From assembly GCA_032127875.1 (NCBI GenBank), contig JAQBHI010000051.1:1-64000 (forward strand): a DNA stretch of 64,000 nt. The letters run 5' to 3'. Below are positions 1 through 7,124 of the stretch, piece by piece. The stretch is from CADEEV01 sp032127875. Its GTDB lineage: Bacteria; Acidobacteriota; Vicinamibacteria; Fen-336. Below the pieces are notes generated by a model. The model was not told the DNA's origin, ran no database searches, and worked only from the letters and a program-made list of their open reading frames with translations. The position numbers and the translations under genes are program-made. Position 1 is the stretch's first letter. Every line of letters starts with the position of its first letter.

Positions 1-2559
1 TCCGCTGATCACGACCTTCGCTTCAAGCGCCTTGCCGATGATCTTCTCCCGCCGGGCTGCCTCTAGTCCTGTAAGTTCCAAGTCGCGTCGCTGGAGAAGG
101 ACTTTCCATATCCCTTGTTCCGCGTTCGGGAACGAAAACACACCAGGCTCCCATTGGGAGACGTGGACTGCTCCGGATGGAGCCTGGGGTACAAACTCCC
201 AAGCTTCATCCGTCGTGAATACGAGGATCGGCGAGAGCATCTGGCATAGACTGGTTACCAACCGAAGCAAAGCCGTCTGCGTCGAGCGGCGGCGATGCGA
301 ACCGGCCGCATCGGTGTAGAGCCGATCCTTCACGAGATCGTGATACATCGACGACAACTCGACGGCGGCGAACTGGCTGAGCTTCTGGTAAACGACGTGA
401 AACTCAAACTTGTCGTACGCCGCCGCAACATCAGCTTCAACCTGCGAGAGTTTCCAGAGAATCCAGCGGTCCAGCGACGTGAGCTGGTCGTCCGGCACGG
501 TGTGCTTGGCGGGATCGAAGTCGTAGAGGTTCGAGAGCAGGTAACGCAGCGTGTTGCGGACCTTGCGGTAGGCGTCGGCCACACGCTTCAGCATCTCGTC
601 GCTGAAGCGCATGTCCTCGCGGTAGTCGACCATGATCGTCCACAGCCGCAGGATCTCAGCCCCATGGGTCGCGATCAGCTTCTGCGTATCGACGTCGTTG
701 CCCAGGCTCTTCGAGATCTTCTTGCCGTCCCCGTCGACGGTGAAACCATGGGTGATCACCTGCCGATACGGGGCGCTGCCACGAGTGCCGACGCCGATCA
801 GCAGCGAGGAGTGGAACCAGCCTCGGTGCTGGTCGCTGCCTTCCAGGTAGACCTCCGCGGGCCAGCCCAGTTCCGGGCGCGCCGCCAGGACGGCGGCATG
901 CGAGGAGCCCGAGTCGAACCACACGTCGAGAATGTCGTGGTCCTTGTCGAACTCGGCGCCGCCGCACTTCGGGCACTGGAAGCCGGGCGGCAGCAGATCC
1001 TTCGCGTCGCGCTCGTACCACGCGTCGGCGCTCTCCTGCTCGAAGATGTCGGCGACGCGGTTCGCGAGCGCCGCCGTCAGGTTCACGCTGCCGCAGGCCT
1101 TGCAGTAGAAGGCTGGGATCGGCACGCCCCACAGCCGCTGGCGCGAGATGCACCAGTCCGGCCGTGTCGCGATCATGTTGCGGATGCGTTCCTCGCCCCA
1201 CGCCGGGTACCAGCGCACCTGGCCGATCGCCGCGAGCGCCTTCTCGCGGAAAGCGTCCTTGTCGAGGGCGATGAACCACTGCTCGGTCGCCCGGAAGATG
1301 ATCGCGTTCCGGCAGCGCCAGCAGACCGGGTAGGAGTGCTTGTTCTTGCCCGACGCCAGCAGCAGGCCGCGCTGCATCAGGAAAGCGACGATGTCGGGAT
1401 TTGCGTCGAAGACCTTCTTGCCCGCCCACCGCGCGATCTCCGGCAGGAAGCGGCCGGCCTCGTCGACCGGGCAGTAGATGTCGAGGCCGTACTTCACACC
1501 GGTCAGGTAGTCGTCCCAGCCGTGGCCCGGGGCCGTATGCACGACGCCTGTGCCGGCCTCGAGAGTCACGTAGTCGCCGAGCACGACGGGCGAGTCGCGC
1601 TCGAGAAACGGATGCCGGAAGCGCAGGCCCTCGAGCACGGCGCCCTTCACCTCGAAAAGGGCTTCGCCGAGCACGAGCGTCTGCCAACGCGCAAGACTCG
1701 CGTCCTTCAAGCCCTTGGCGACGACCAGCACGTCCTGCGTGCCTTCGACCGGGTAGAAGCCGTAGTCGAAGTCCGGGTGGAAGGCCACCGCCAGGTTCGC
1801 GGGCAGCGTCCAGGGCGTCGTGGTCCAGATGACCGTCGCGACGTTCTTGCCGGCGAGCGTGGGGTAACGCGCCGCGAGCGGAGCCCGCTCCGTTTCCGAA
1901 AGGGCAAAGCGCACGTCGATCTGGGGGCTGACGTGGTTCTCGTCGTACTCGACCTCGGCTTCGGCGAGGGCGGTGCGGCACGACGGGCACCAATGCACCG
2001 ACTTCTTCGCCTTGTAGACGAGGCCCTTGTCCGCGAAGATCGCGAGCTGGCGGACGATTGCCGCCTGGTACGTCGGCGCCATGGTCCGGTACGGAGCCTG
2101 CCACTCGCCCTGGACACCGAGCCGTTCGAACTCGGCGCGCTGGATATCCAGGAACTTCTCGGCATAGGCGCGACAGGCCTTGCGGAATGCCGTCGGCGAC
2201 AGCTCGCGCTTCTTCGAACCCAGGTCCTTGTCGACCTTGAGCTCGATCGGCAGGCCGTGGCAGTCCCAGCCCGGCACGTAGGGCGAGTCGTAGCCGGCCA
2301 TCGTCCGGCTGCGGACGACGAGATCCTTCAGGATCTTGTTGAGCGCCGTGCCCAGGTGGATGTGGCCGTTGGCGTAGGGCGGGCCATCGTGGAGCACGAA
2401 GCGCGGCGCGTCCTTGCGCGACGCGCGGACCTTCCCGTAGAGATCGTCCCGCTTCCAGGCCTCGATCCGCTTCGGCTCGGTCTGCGGGAGGTTGGCCTTC
2501 ATCGGAAAGGCGGTCTGCGGGAGGTTGAGCGTCGACTTGAGATCCTGAACCTGGCTCAT
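1..2559 (-). CDS. ileS: Isoleucyl-tRNA synthetase, 3' end beyond window
   Basis: Class I aminoacyl-tRNA synthetase that charges tRNA-Ile with isoleucine in the cytoplasm. The first 853 codons are in the window; the C-terminal end, including any zinc-binding tail, runs off the left edge. Seen directly: the HIGH signature as PYANGHIHLG near the N-terminus, a CP1 editing region with the TTTPWTLP motif, Cys-rich zinc-type pairs (CKAC, CPKC), the WFDSGSS motif, and the KMSKS loop as KKISKSLGN. The start ATG (rc at 2557-2559) gives MSQVQDLKSTLNLP, a usual IleS N-terminus. The reading frame is uninterrupted to base 1. Because it has no stop in the window it is easily masked by a long antisense ORF. 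A perfect palindrome lies 17 nt upstream of the start. Confidence 0.97.
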   Translation of the reverse strand, partial: MSQVQDLKSTLNLPQTAFPMKANLPQTEPKRIEAWKRDDLYGKVRASRKDAPRFVLHDGPPYANGHIHLGTALNKILKDLVVRSRTMAGYDSPYVPGWDCHGLPIELKVDKDLGSKKRELSPTAFRKACRAYAEKFLDIQRAEFERLGVQGEWQAPYRTMAPTYQAAIVRQLAIFADKGLVYKAKKSVHWCPSCRTALAEAEVEYDENHVSPQIDVRFALSETERAPLAARYPTLAGKNVATVIWTTTPWTLPANLAVAFHPDFDYGFYPVEGTQDVLVVAKGLKDASLARWQTLVLGEALFEVKGAVLEGLRFRHPFLERDSPVVLGDYVTLEAGTGVVHTAPGHGWDDYLTGVKYGLDIYCPVDEAGRFLPEIARWAGKKVFDANPDIVAFLMQRGLLLASGKNKHSYPVCWRCRNAIIFRATEQWFIALDKDAFREKALAAIGQVRWYPAWGEERIRNMIATRPDWCISRQRLWGVPIPAFYCKACGSVNLTAALANRVADIFEQESADAWYERDAKDLLPPGFQCPKCGGAEFDKDHDILDVWFDSGSSHAAVLAARPELGWPAEVYLEGSDQHRGWFHSSLLIGVGTRGSAPYRQVITHGFTVDGDGKKISKSLGNDVDTQKLIATHGAEILRLWTIMVDYREDMRFSDEMLKRVADAYRKVRNTLRYLLSNLYDFDPAKHTVPDDQLTSLDRWILWKLSQVEADVAAAYDKFEFHVVYQKLSQFAAVELSSMYHDLVKDRLYTDAAGSHRRRSTQTALLRLVTSLCQMLSPILVFTTDEAWEFVPQAPSGAVHVSQWEPGVFSFPNAEQGIWKVLLQRRDLELTGLEAARREKIIGKALEAKVVISG

Positions 2560-2575
2560 GGAATCGCGAGGCACC

Positions 2576-2591
2576 TTGGCCACGTGGCCAA
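2576..2591. promoter_or_regulatory. Perfect 16-bp palindrome in the ileS leader
   Basis: The sequence TTGGCCACGTGGCCAA is an exact 8+8 bp inverted repeat with no spacer, between the ileS start codon and TA-rich -10-like boxes further upstream (around 2595-2605 on the minus strand). An unspaced palindrome is more typical of a dimeric protein-binding operator than of an RNA hairpin. The regulator is unknown; the role is inferred from symmetry and position only. Confidence 0.4.
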
Positions 2592-2653
2592 AACCCTAGC
2601 CTACCATCCACCCCTAAAGCCCGTCAAAAGAAGACCTTGGCTCTGTCCGGAGC

Positions 2654-2659
2654 TACAAT
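2654..2659 (+). promoter_or_regulatory. -10-like box TACAAT
   Basis: TACAAT ends 6 nt before the ATG of the small lipoprotein gene. No good -35 element is visible at 17 nt. The spacing would place transcription initiation at or near the start codon, giving a leaderless or very short-leader mRNA. Confidence 0.35.
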
Positions 2660-2665
2660 TCCAAG

Positions 2666-2860
2666 ATGCGAGTGCGCCGCACGCTGCTCCTGGTCGGACT
2701 CTTCGCGCTGCCTTTCGTGTCCTGCGCCCAAAAGGACGAGTGCGAGGCGTGCTCCGCCGATCGCGACTGCAGGCCGGGCTTTGTTTGCTCGAGCTTCGAC
2801 GACGGCGGGCGCCGCTGCGCCTCGGGCATGGGCGCCACGTCCTGTGCGATGCGGCGTTAG
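2666..2860 (+). CDS. Small cysteine-rich putative lipoprotein
   Basis: A 64-residue protein with a short basic N-terminus, a hydrophobic segment and a lipobox-like LPFVSC, so probable export and lipidation at the Cys around residue 20. The mature part is Cys-rich (CEACSADRDCRPGFVC), resembling the Cys-rich motifs common in exported proteins of Myxococcota-like bacteria. No family could be assigned. Its stop overlaps the convergent stop of the next gene by a few bases. A TACAAT box just upstream supports real expression, but the gene is short and the call moderate. Confidence 0.55.
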   Translation: MRVRRTLLLVGLFALPFVSCAQKDECEACSADRDCRPGFVCSSFDDGGRRCASGMGATSCAMRR

Positions 2861-3474
2861 GACGCTCCGTCGAGCGCGTAGGCCTTTAGCAGCCAGCGCT
2901 TCGTCGCGGCGTCGATGTCGCGCAGCGAAGTGATCGGGATGGCCCGCGTGATGCGGTCTTTCTTCGCGTAGCCACCCGTGTCGAGGAGCCGCTTCGGCGT
3001 CTTCTGGTTGCCCAGGGCCAGGCCCAGGTCGATCCGTGTCCGCGTGCGCGGCCTGATGTTCGCGAAGACGTGCTGACGGTACAGCGCCACCTGCGTCTTG
3101 CCGGGACAGGCCTTGACGTCCTTGCCCAGCGAGAGTGCCAGCTCCAGCAGCGCCTCGTACAACGGCCGGAGCCCTGACCTCCCGCCGGAGTACATCGCCT
3201 CGACGTAGCCCTCCGCAGCTCTAAGATACGCCTTGGGATCGTCGTGCTCGCGGCCGCGTCCCTGCGCGCGTTCCGCGATCCAGGCAGCGCCAAACGTGCC
3301 GAAGCCGTGCTCCCGCTGCAACCATTCGCGTCGGGCCCTGGTTTCGGCCGGTGCCTGGCGTTTCACGAGAGCCACCCACTGCGCGAGCGAACGGCCGGTC
3401 TTCTCGGACAGCATCTTTACCCACTTCTGCATCATCGGAATTCCGGGATGCGGGCTGTAGCGGGTCTTCTTCAT
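2857..3474 (-). CDS. DUF4287/DUF5655 domain protein
   Basis: A 205-residue cytoplasmic protein. The N-terminal ~70 residues (MMQKWVKMLSEKTGRSLAQW, then WLQREHGFGT) fit the DUF4287 domain; the C-terminal half (SGLRPLYEALLELALSLG, KTQVALYRQHVFANIRP, RTRIDLGLALG) fits DUF5655, which is often found fused to it. The function of these domains is not established; DUF5655 has been suggested to act in DNA- or nucleic-acid-related contexts but that is not shown here. The ATG at 3474 gives a full-length family-like N-terminus. It is convergent with the small lipoprotein, with overlapping stop codons. Confidence 0.8.
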   Translation of the reverse strand: MKKTRYSPHPGIPMMQKWVKMLSEKTGRSLAQWVALVKRQAPAETRARREWLQREHGFGTFGAAWIAERAQGRGREHDDPKAYLRAAEGYVEAMYSGGRSGLRPLYEALLELALSLGKDVKACPGKTQVALYRQHVFANIRPRTRTRIDLGLALGNQKTPKRLLDTGGYAKKDRITRAIPITSLRDIDAATKRWLLKAYALDGAS

Positions 3475-3502
3475 GGGCCCCCTCTCGAGCCCGCCGCTCG
3501 CT

Positions 3503-4300
3503 CTAGGCCCGTGCCAGGGCGGAGCGACGCCAACTCGACACCAGGATCGCCGCGACGGCGGCCCCGATCAGTCCTGAGATCAGCGTGTAGACGGGCCAGA
3601 CTGCGAGCTGCGGGATGACGCCCAGCCCCAGGACCTGTGACAGGCTTCCGGGCTCGAAGTGGTAGATCGCTCCCCAGGGGGCGCGCACTGTCGTGACCGA
3701 GTAGACGTCGTAGTGAGAGCCGAGCCTGAAGCGCGTGGCCAGGAAGTAGAGGGCGGCCACGGCCCCGCGAATCGCGAGGCCGTACACGAGCAAGTAGCGC
3801 CACAGCGCCGGGACGCCGCGCCCGGACTCGCGCAGCCGCAGCCAGAAGAACCCGCCCACAACCGGTGCCAGCCACGTCACCCCGAACAGGTGTGCCAAGG
3901 CCTCTGGCGCCGCCGCCTTCTCCAGCAGAAAGCGGACCAGGCTGACGAGCCAACTGGCGGCTATGGCCACGCTGGCCCAGCGCTCCCACAGCGCCGCCGC
4001 AGCCTGGTCGGAGGTGGCGAGCCCGGCGGTGCCGAGCATCAGGCACAGGCCCGTGAGCACGTAGTAGGGGAGGCTCGCCGAGGCTGAGGCCGAGGCGGTG
4101 ACGTACGGCGTGCCGAGCAGGAAGACCGCGGTCGACTCGGTGGCGCGCAGCCCCTCGCTGCCCAGCGCCAGCACCAGGAATACCAGGGCCAGCAGGCTGG
4201 AGCCCAGCGCCAGCGCCCGGCGCCAGCGCGCGGGCAAGCCGCTCCAGGCGAGCAGCGCCGCCGCGCCGCACCACGCCGCGAGGATGGTGAGCGTGTTCAT
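3503..4300 (-). CDS. Polytopic membrane protein, unknown function
   Basis: A 265-residue, very hydrophobic protein with about seven predicted membrane segments (for example residues 3-22, 30-48, 78-100, 113-133 and a C-terminal pair). Short charged loops contain WRRALALG and FLATRFRLGSHYDVYS. No conserved catalytic motif is visible and I do not recognise the family. The start ATG at 4298-4300 is chosen because the hydrophobic N-terminus begins directly there; upstream in-frame sequence is antisense to the next gene. It is divergent from the large membrane protein at 4346, with a 45-bp shared intergenic region. Confidence 0.65.
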   Translation of the reverse strand: MNTLTILAAWCGAAALLAWSGLPARWRRALALGSSLLALVFLVLALGSEGLRATESTAVFLLGTPYVTASASASASLPYYVLTGLCLMLGTAGLATSDQAAAALWERWASVAIAASWLVSLVRFLLEKAAAPEALAHLFGVTWLAPVVGGFFWLRLRESGRGVPALWRYLLVYGLAIRGAVAALYFLATRFRLGSHYDVYSVTTVRAPWGAIYHFEPGSLSQVLGLGVIPQLAVWPVYTLISGLIGAAVAAILVSSWRRSALARA

Positions 4301-4329
4301 CGCCGCGGACTCTAGCACAACCCCCGGCC

Positions 4330-4335
4330 TATAAT
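4330..4335 (+). promoter_or_regulatory. -10 box TATAAT
   Basis: A consensus TATAAT hexamer 10 nt upstream of the ATG at 4346. No -35 match is evident at the usual spacing. If used, the 5' leader would be only a few bases. Confidence 0.45.
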
Positions 4336-4345
4336 TCCCGCGCCC

Positions 4346-6511
4346 ATGCAGCCCCGAGAGCGCGTTCGGGCCGCCGCCGCGGCGGCGCTGGTCTACTTCG
4401 TTCTCGCAATCCTCTGGGCGGCTCCCGCCTCGTTCTCGCCCGCCGACACGCTCCCCGACCTGGGCGATCCCGCGCATCTGTCCTACGTGATGGCCTGGGA
4501 TGCGCACCAGATCGTGCGTGACCCGCTGTCGCTCTTCGATTCGAACAGCTTCCATCCCTACCCGCGCAGCCTGGCGTTCGGCGATCACCTGTTGCCCGAG
4601 GCGCTGCTGGTGGCGCCGGTGAACTGGATCAGCGGCAACGCGGTGCTGGCCTCGAACCTGGGCGTGCTTCTGGCGCTCACGCTCTCGGGCCTGAGCATGT
4701 TCCTGTTCGTGCGCAGACTCACTGGATCGAGCGCCGCGGCATTCCTCGCGGGCCTCGCGTATGCGTTCAACAGCTTCACCAGGAGCGAACTGGCCCGCAT
4801 CCACGTCCTGAGCATCCAGTGGTGGCCGCTGGCTCTGCTGTTTCTCGATCGCTTCGTGCGCGGCGGAAAGCGGCGCGATGCCTGGGCCCTGGCGGGCGCG
4901 CTAGTTCTCCAGGGCCTCTCCGGCGCCTACTACCTCGTCTATACCGCGCTTCTCGCGCCGGCGTGGCTGTCGATCGCCTACGGCGTCGAGCGCCGCTGGC
5001 CGCGCGGCGCCGAGCGCAGGGCGCTGGCAATCGCGCTGGCCGTGACGAGCCTGCCGGTGCTCGCGCTTCTCGCGCCCTACGTGATGCTGATGCGGACGAT
5101 GGGCTTCGAGAAGGGCCTCGAACCCGGAGTCGACGTCCTCTCGTACGTCCTGCCGCTGCGCGGCCACGCCTTGTGGGGCTGGCTCAGCCCGCCAGGCGTC
5201 CCGGGAACCGGCAGCCACTTCGTCGGCTACGTGACGCTCGCGACGGCAGGCCTCGGGTGCCTGCTGGCTCGGGAGCCTCGCAGCGCCTGGGCGCGCCTCG
5301 TGGCCATGGTGAGTGCGGCGCTGGGTTTTGGGTTCTCGCTCGGCTGGTCGATCCAGATGGCCGGCCACGAGCTGATGCCCGGCGCCTATCGGCTGCTCTA
5401 TTGGCTGTTCCCGCCGGCGCGCGGGATGGCGGGTTCGGAGCGCTTTGGCGTGCTCGTGGTTCTCGGGCTCGCGCTGCTCGTGGGTCTGGGTTCGGCTGCG
5501 CTCCTCGAACGGCTTCAGGGTGGGACTCGCATTGCCGCGGGGCTGGCGCTGGCTGTCCTGCTGCCGCTCGAACATTGGAGCGCGCCGCGCTCCGCGGCTG
5601 CCGTTCCGACGGGCAGCGATCTGCCGGCGGCCTATGCGTGGCTGGCTGGAGAATCCCGTGCGCCGATGGTCGAGCTTCCGCTCTACCCCGACGTCGCCCG
5701 CCGCTTCTGGGCGCTCTACCTGAATCTGTCGACGCATCACTGGCATCCGATTCCGTTCGGCCGCACTTCGTTCTATCCGCCGATCCACGACCTGCTCGCC
5801 TGGTACACGCGCGATTTTCCGGACGCCGCGTCGATCACGCTGCTCGATCAGCTCGGGATCAGGACCATCCTGATTCACCCGCTCGCGTGGGAAGACGAAA
5901 CCGAACGTCACGAGCGGATGGCCGCGCTCGAAAGCAGCTCACGACTCGAGCTCGTCAAGCAGTTCGTCGACGCGCCCCCCGAGCGTTACGCGGCGCTCAA
6001 CCTCGGGCAGGAGCGCGTGTATCGCATCCGCAGGGAGATGCCGGCGCTGCCCGTGCCCTGCGCGCCCGTGAACGAGCTGCCACGCCAGGCCTTGGAGGTG
6101 GCCGCCAGTGTTGGCGACGCGGAGCTGGCGGTCGATGGCGATCGACGCACTGCGTGGCGGACCGGCCTTCCCCAGAAGCCGGGCGACGCCTTCGAGGTGG
6201 AGCTGCCCCGGCCGGAGTCGCTCGCAGCGGTCGCCCTGGACCTGTATTACCCGCACGGCGAGTTCGCCAGGGCGCTGCGGCTGATGTCCCGCAACGGCGA
6301 TCGCTGGGAGCGGATTGCCTACGACGATGGCCCGGCGGAACGCTGGAGCACCATCCATGAGCTGCTGGAACGCCCCAGGGAAGCCCGCCTGATCCTGCGC
6401 TTCCCGCCCCGCAGCGTGAGCCGTCTGCGCCTGGCCCTGGGCTCGATCGCGGACGCCTCCTGGCCCCGCTGGTCGATCCCGGAGCTGCGTCTTTACGGAG
6501 ACTGCCGCTGA
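4346..6511 (+). CDS. Large YfhO/GT-C-like membrane protein with discoidin-like tail
   Basis: 721 residues. The first ~430 residues hold about 10-12 membrane helices; a periplasmic loop after the first helix contains acidic DLGDPAHLSY and WDAHQI, reminiscent of the catalytic loop of GT-C (lipid-linked sugar) glycosyltransferases. A large soluble C-terminal portion follows. The last ~130 residues include AVDGDRRTAWRTG and a beta-rich stretch typical of F5/8 type C (discoidin, carbohydrate-binding) modules. The likely role is in cell-surface glycan or glycoprotein assembly, acting at the periplasmic face. Substrate is unknown and catalytic Asp residues are not proven. Preceded by a TATAAT box 10 nt from the ATG; the downstream GAF gene has its own promoter-like box. 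Confidence 0.7.
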   Translation: MQPRERVRAAAAAALVYFVLAILWAAPASFSPADTLPDLGDPAHLSYVMAWDAHQIVRDPLSLFDSNSFHPYPRSLAFGDHLLPEALLVAPVNWISGNAVLASNLGVLLALTLSGLSMFLFVRRLTGSSAAAFLAGLAYAFNSFTRSELARIHVLSIQWWPLALLFLDRFVRGGKRRDAWALAGALVLQGLSGAYYLVYTALLAPAWLSIAYGVERRWPRGAERRALAIALAVTSLPVLALLAPYVMLMRTMGFEKGLEPGVDVLSYVLPLRGHALWGWLSPPGVPGTGSHFVGYVTLATAGLGCLLAREPRSAWARLVAMVSAALGFGFSLGWSIQMAGHELMPGAYRLLYWLFPPARGMAGSERFGVLVVLGLALLVGLGSAALLERLQGGTRIAAGLALAVLLPLEHWSAPRSAAAVPTGSDLPAAYAWLAGESRAPMVELPLYPDVARRFWALYLNLSTHHWHPIPFGRTSFYPPIHDLLAWYTRDFPDAASITLLDQLGIRTILIHPLAWEDETERHERMAALESSSRLELVKQFVDAPPERYAALNLGQERVYRIRREMPALPVPCAPVNELPRQALEVAASVGDAELAVDGDRRTAWRTGLPQKPGDAFEVELPRPESLAAVALDLYYPHGEFARALRLMSRNGDRWERIAYDDGPAERWSTIHELLERPREARLILRFPPRSVSRLRLALGSIADASWPRWSIPELRLYGDCR

Positions 6512-6518
6512 CTCGCGC

Positions 6519-6524
6519 TATACT
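6519..6524 (+). promoter_or_regulatory. -10-like box TATACT upstream of GAF gene
   Basis: TATACT lies 8 nt after the stop of the membrane-protein gene and 36 nt before the TTG start of the GAF protein. It would allow independent expression. No convincing -35 hexamer is present. Confidence 0.35.
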
Positions 6525-6560
6525 GCGGGCCTTCCAAACGAATTCACGGAGCAAGCGTTC

Positions 6561-7100
6561 TTGAAGCAACTCCTCGAACTCCTGGCCGCGATGGCTTCGA
6601 AGAAGGGGGAGGTGGCGAGCCCCCTGGAGCTGTTCCTCGACATGTGCGACCGCGTCGTCAAGACCGCCAGCGGCGCCTTCTCGTGCAAGGCCGACGAAGT
6701 GGCGATCCTGATCCTGACCTCGGATGCCAGGCACCTGCGCTTCGCGGCGCCACGCAAGTTCTCCGAGCTCGGCACCATCCCGATCTCCAAGCGCGAGTCG
6801 ATTGCCGTCGGCGTGTTCACGAAGAAGGCCGGCGAGGTGATGAACAACGTGCCGATGGTGCGCCACGTCACGTTCTTCGAGAGTGTGAAGCTGCGCGACA
6901 AGCCCGAACCCATCCAGAAGATGATCACGGTCCCGATTTTGCTCGCTGGCGATGCGGTGGGCGTCGCACAGATCAGCCGCAAGGGCGTTTCGCCCGCCGC
7001 CGCTGGGGCCGACTTCAACCTCGCCGAGTTGCGTCGCGCCGAGACGCTGTTCGAGTCCGTGGCGCCCTACCTCATGGATGCCCGCCCGGAACGCTTTTAG
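6561..7100 (+). CDS. GAF-domain protein
   Basis: A 179-residue soluble protein beginning with TTG, with a purine-rich CACGGAGC about 6-13 nt upstream. The pattern of an N-terminal helix (LFLDMCDRVVKTA), a central beta region (EVAILILTSDARHLRFAAP), ITVPILLAGDAVGVAQIS and a C-terminal helix (RRAETLFESVAPYLM) is that of a stand-alone GAF sensory domain. GAF domains bind small ligands or mediate dimerisation; no ligand can be named. No output domain is attached, so it may act through a partner. It converges with the Ser/Thr kinase gene 24 nt away. Confidence 0.7.
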   Translation: MKQLLELLAAMASKKGEVASPLELFLDMCDRVVKTASGAFSCKADEVAILILTSDARHLRFAAPRKFSELGTIPISKRESIAVGVFTKKAGEVMNNVPMVRHVTFFESVKLRDKPEPIQKMITVPILLAGDAVGVAQISRKGVSPAAAGADFNLAELRRAETLFESVAPYLMDARPERF

Positions 7101-7124
7101 AGAGCAGGTACCCCACCGCTCTTC

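Noticed and set aside
295..2889. 864-codon open frame on the + strand across ileS
   Set aside because: It is antisense to a fully conserved IleS. Long antisense frames arise from high GC3 in this genome; it has no ribosome-binding site or domain pattern.
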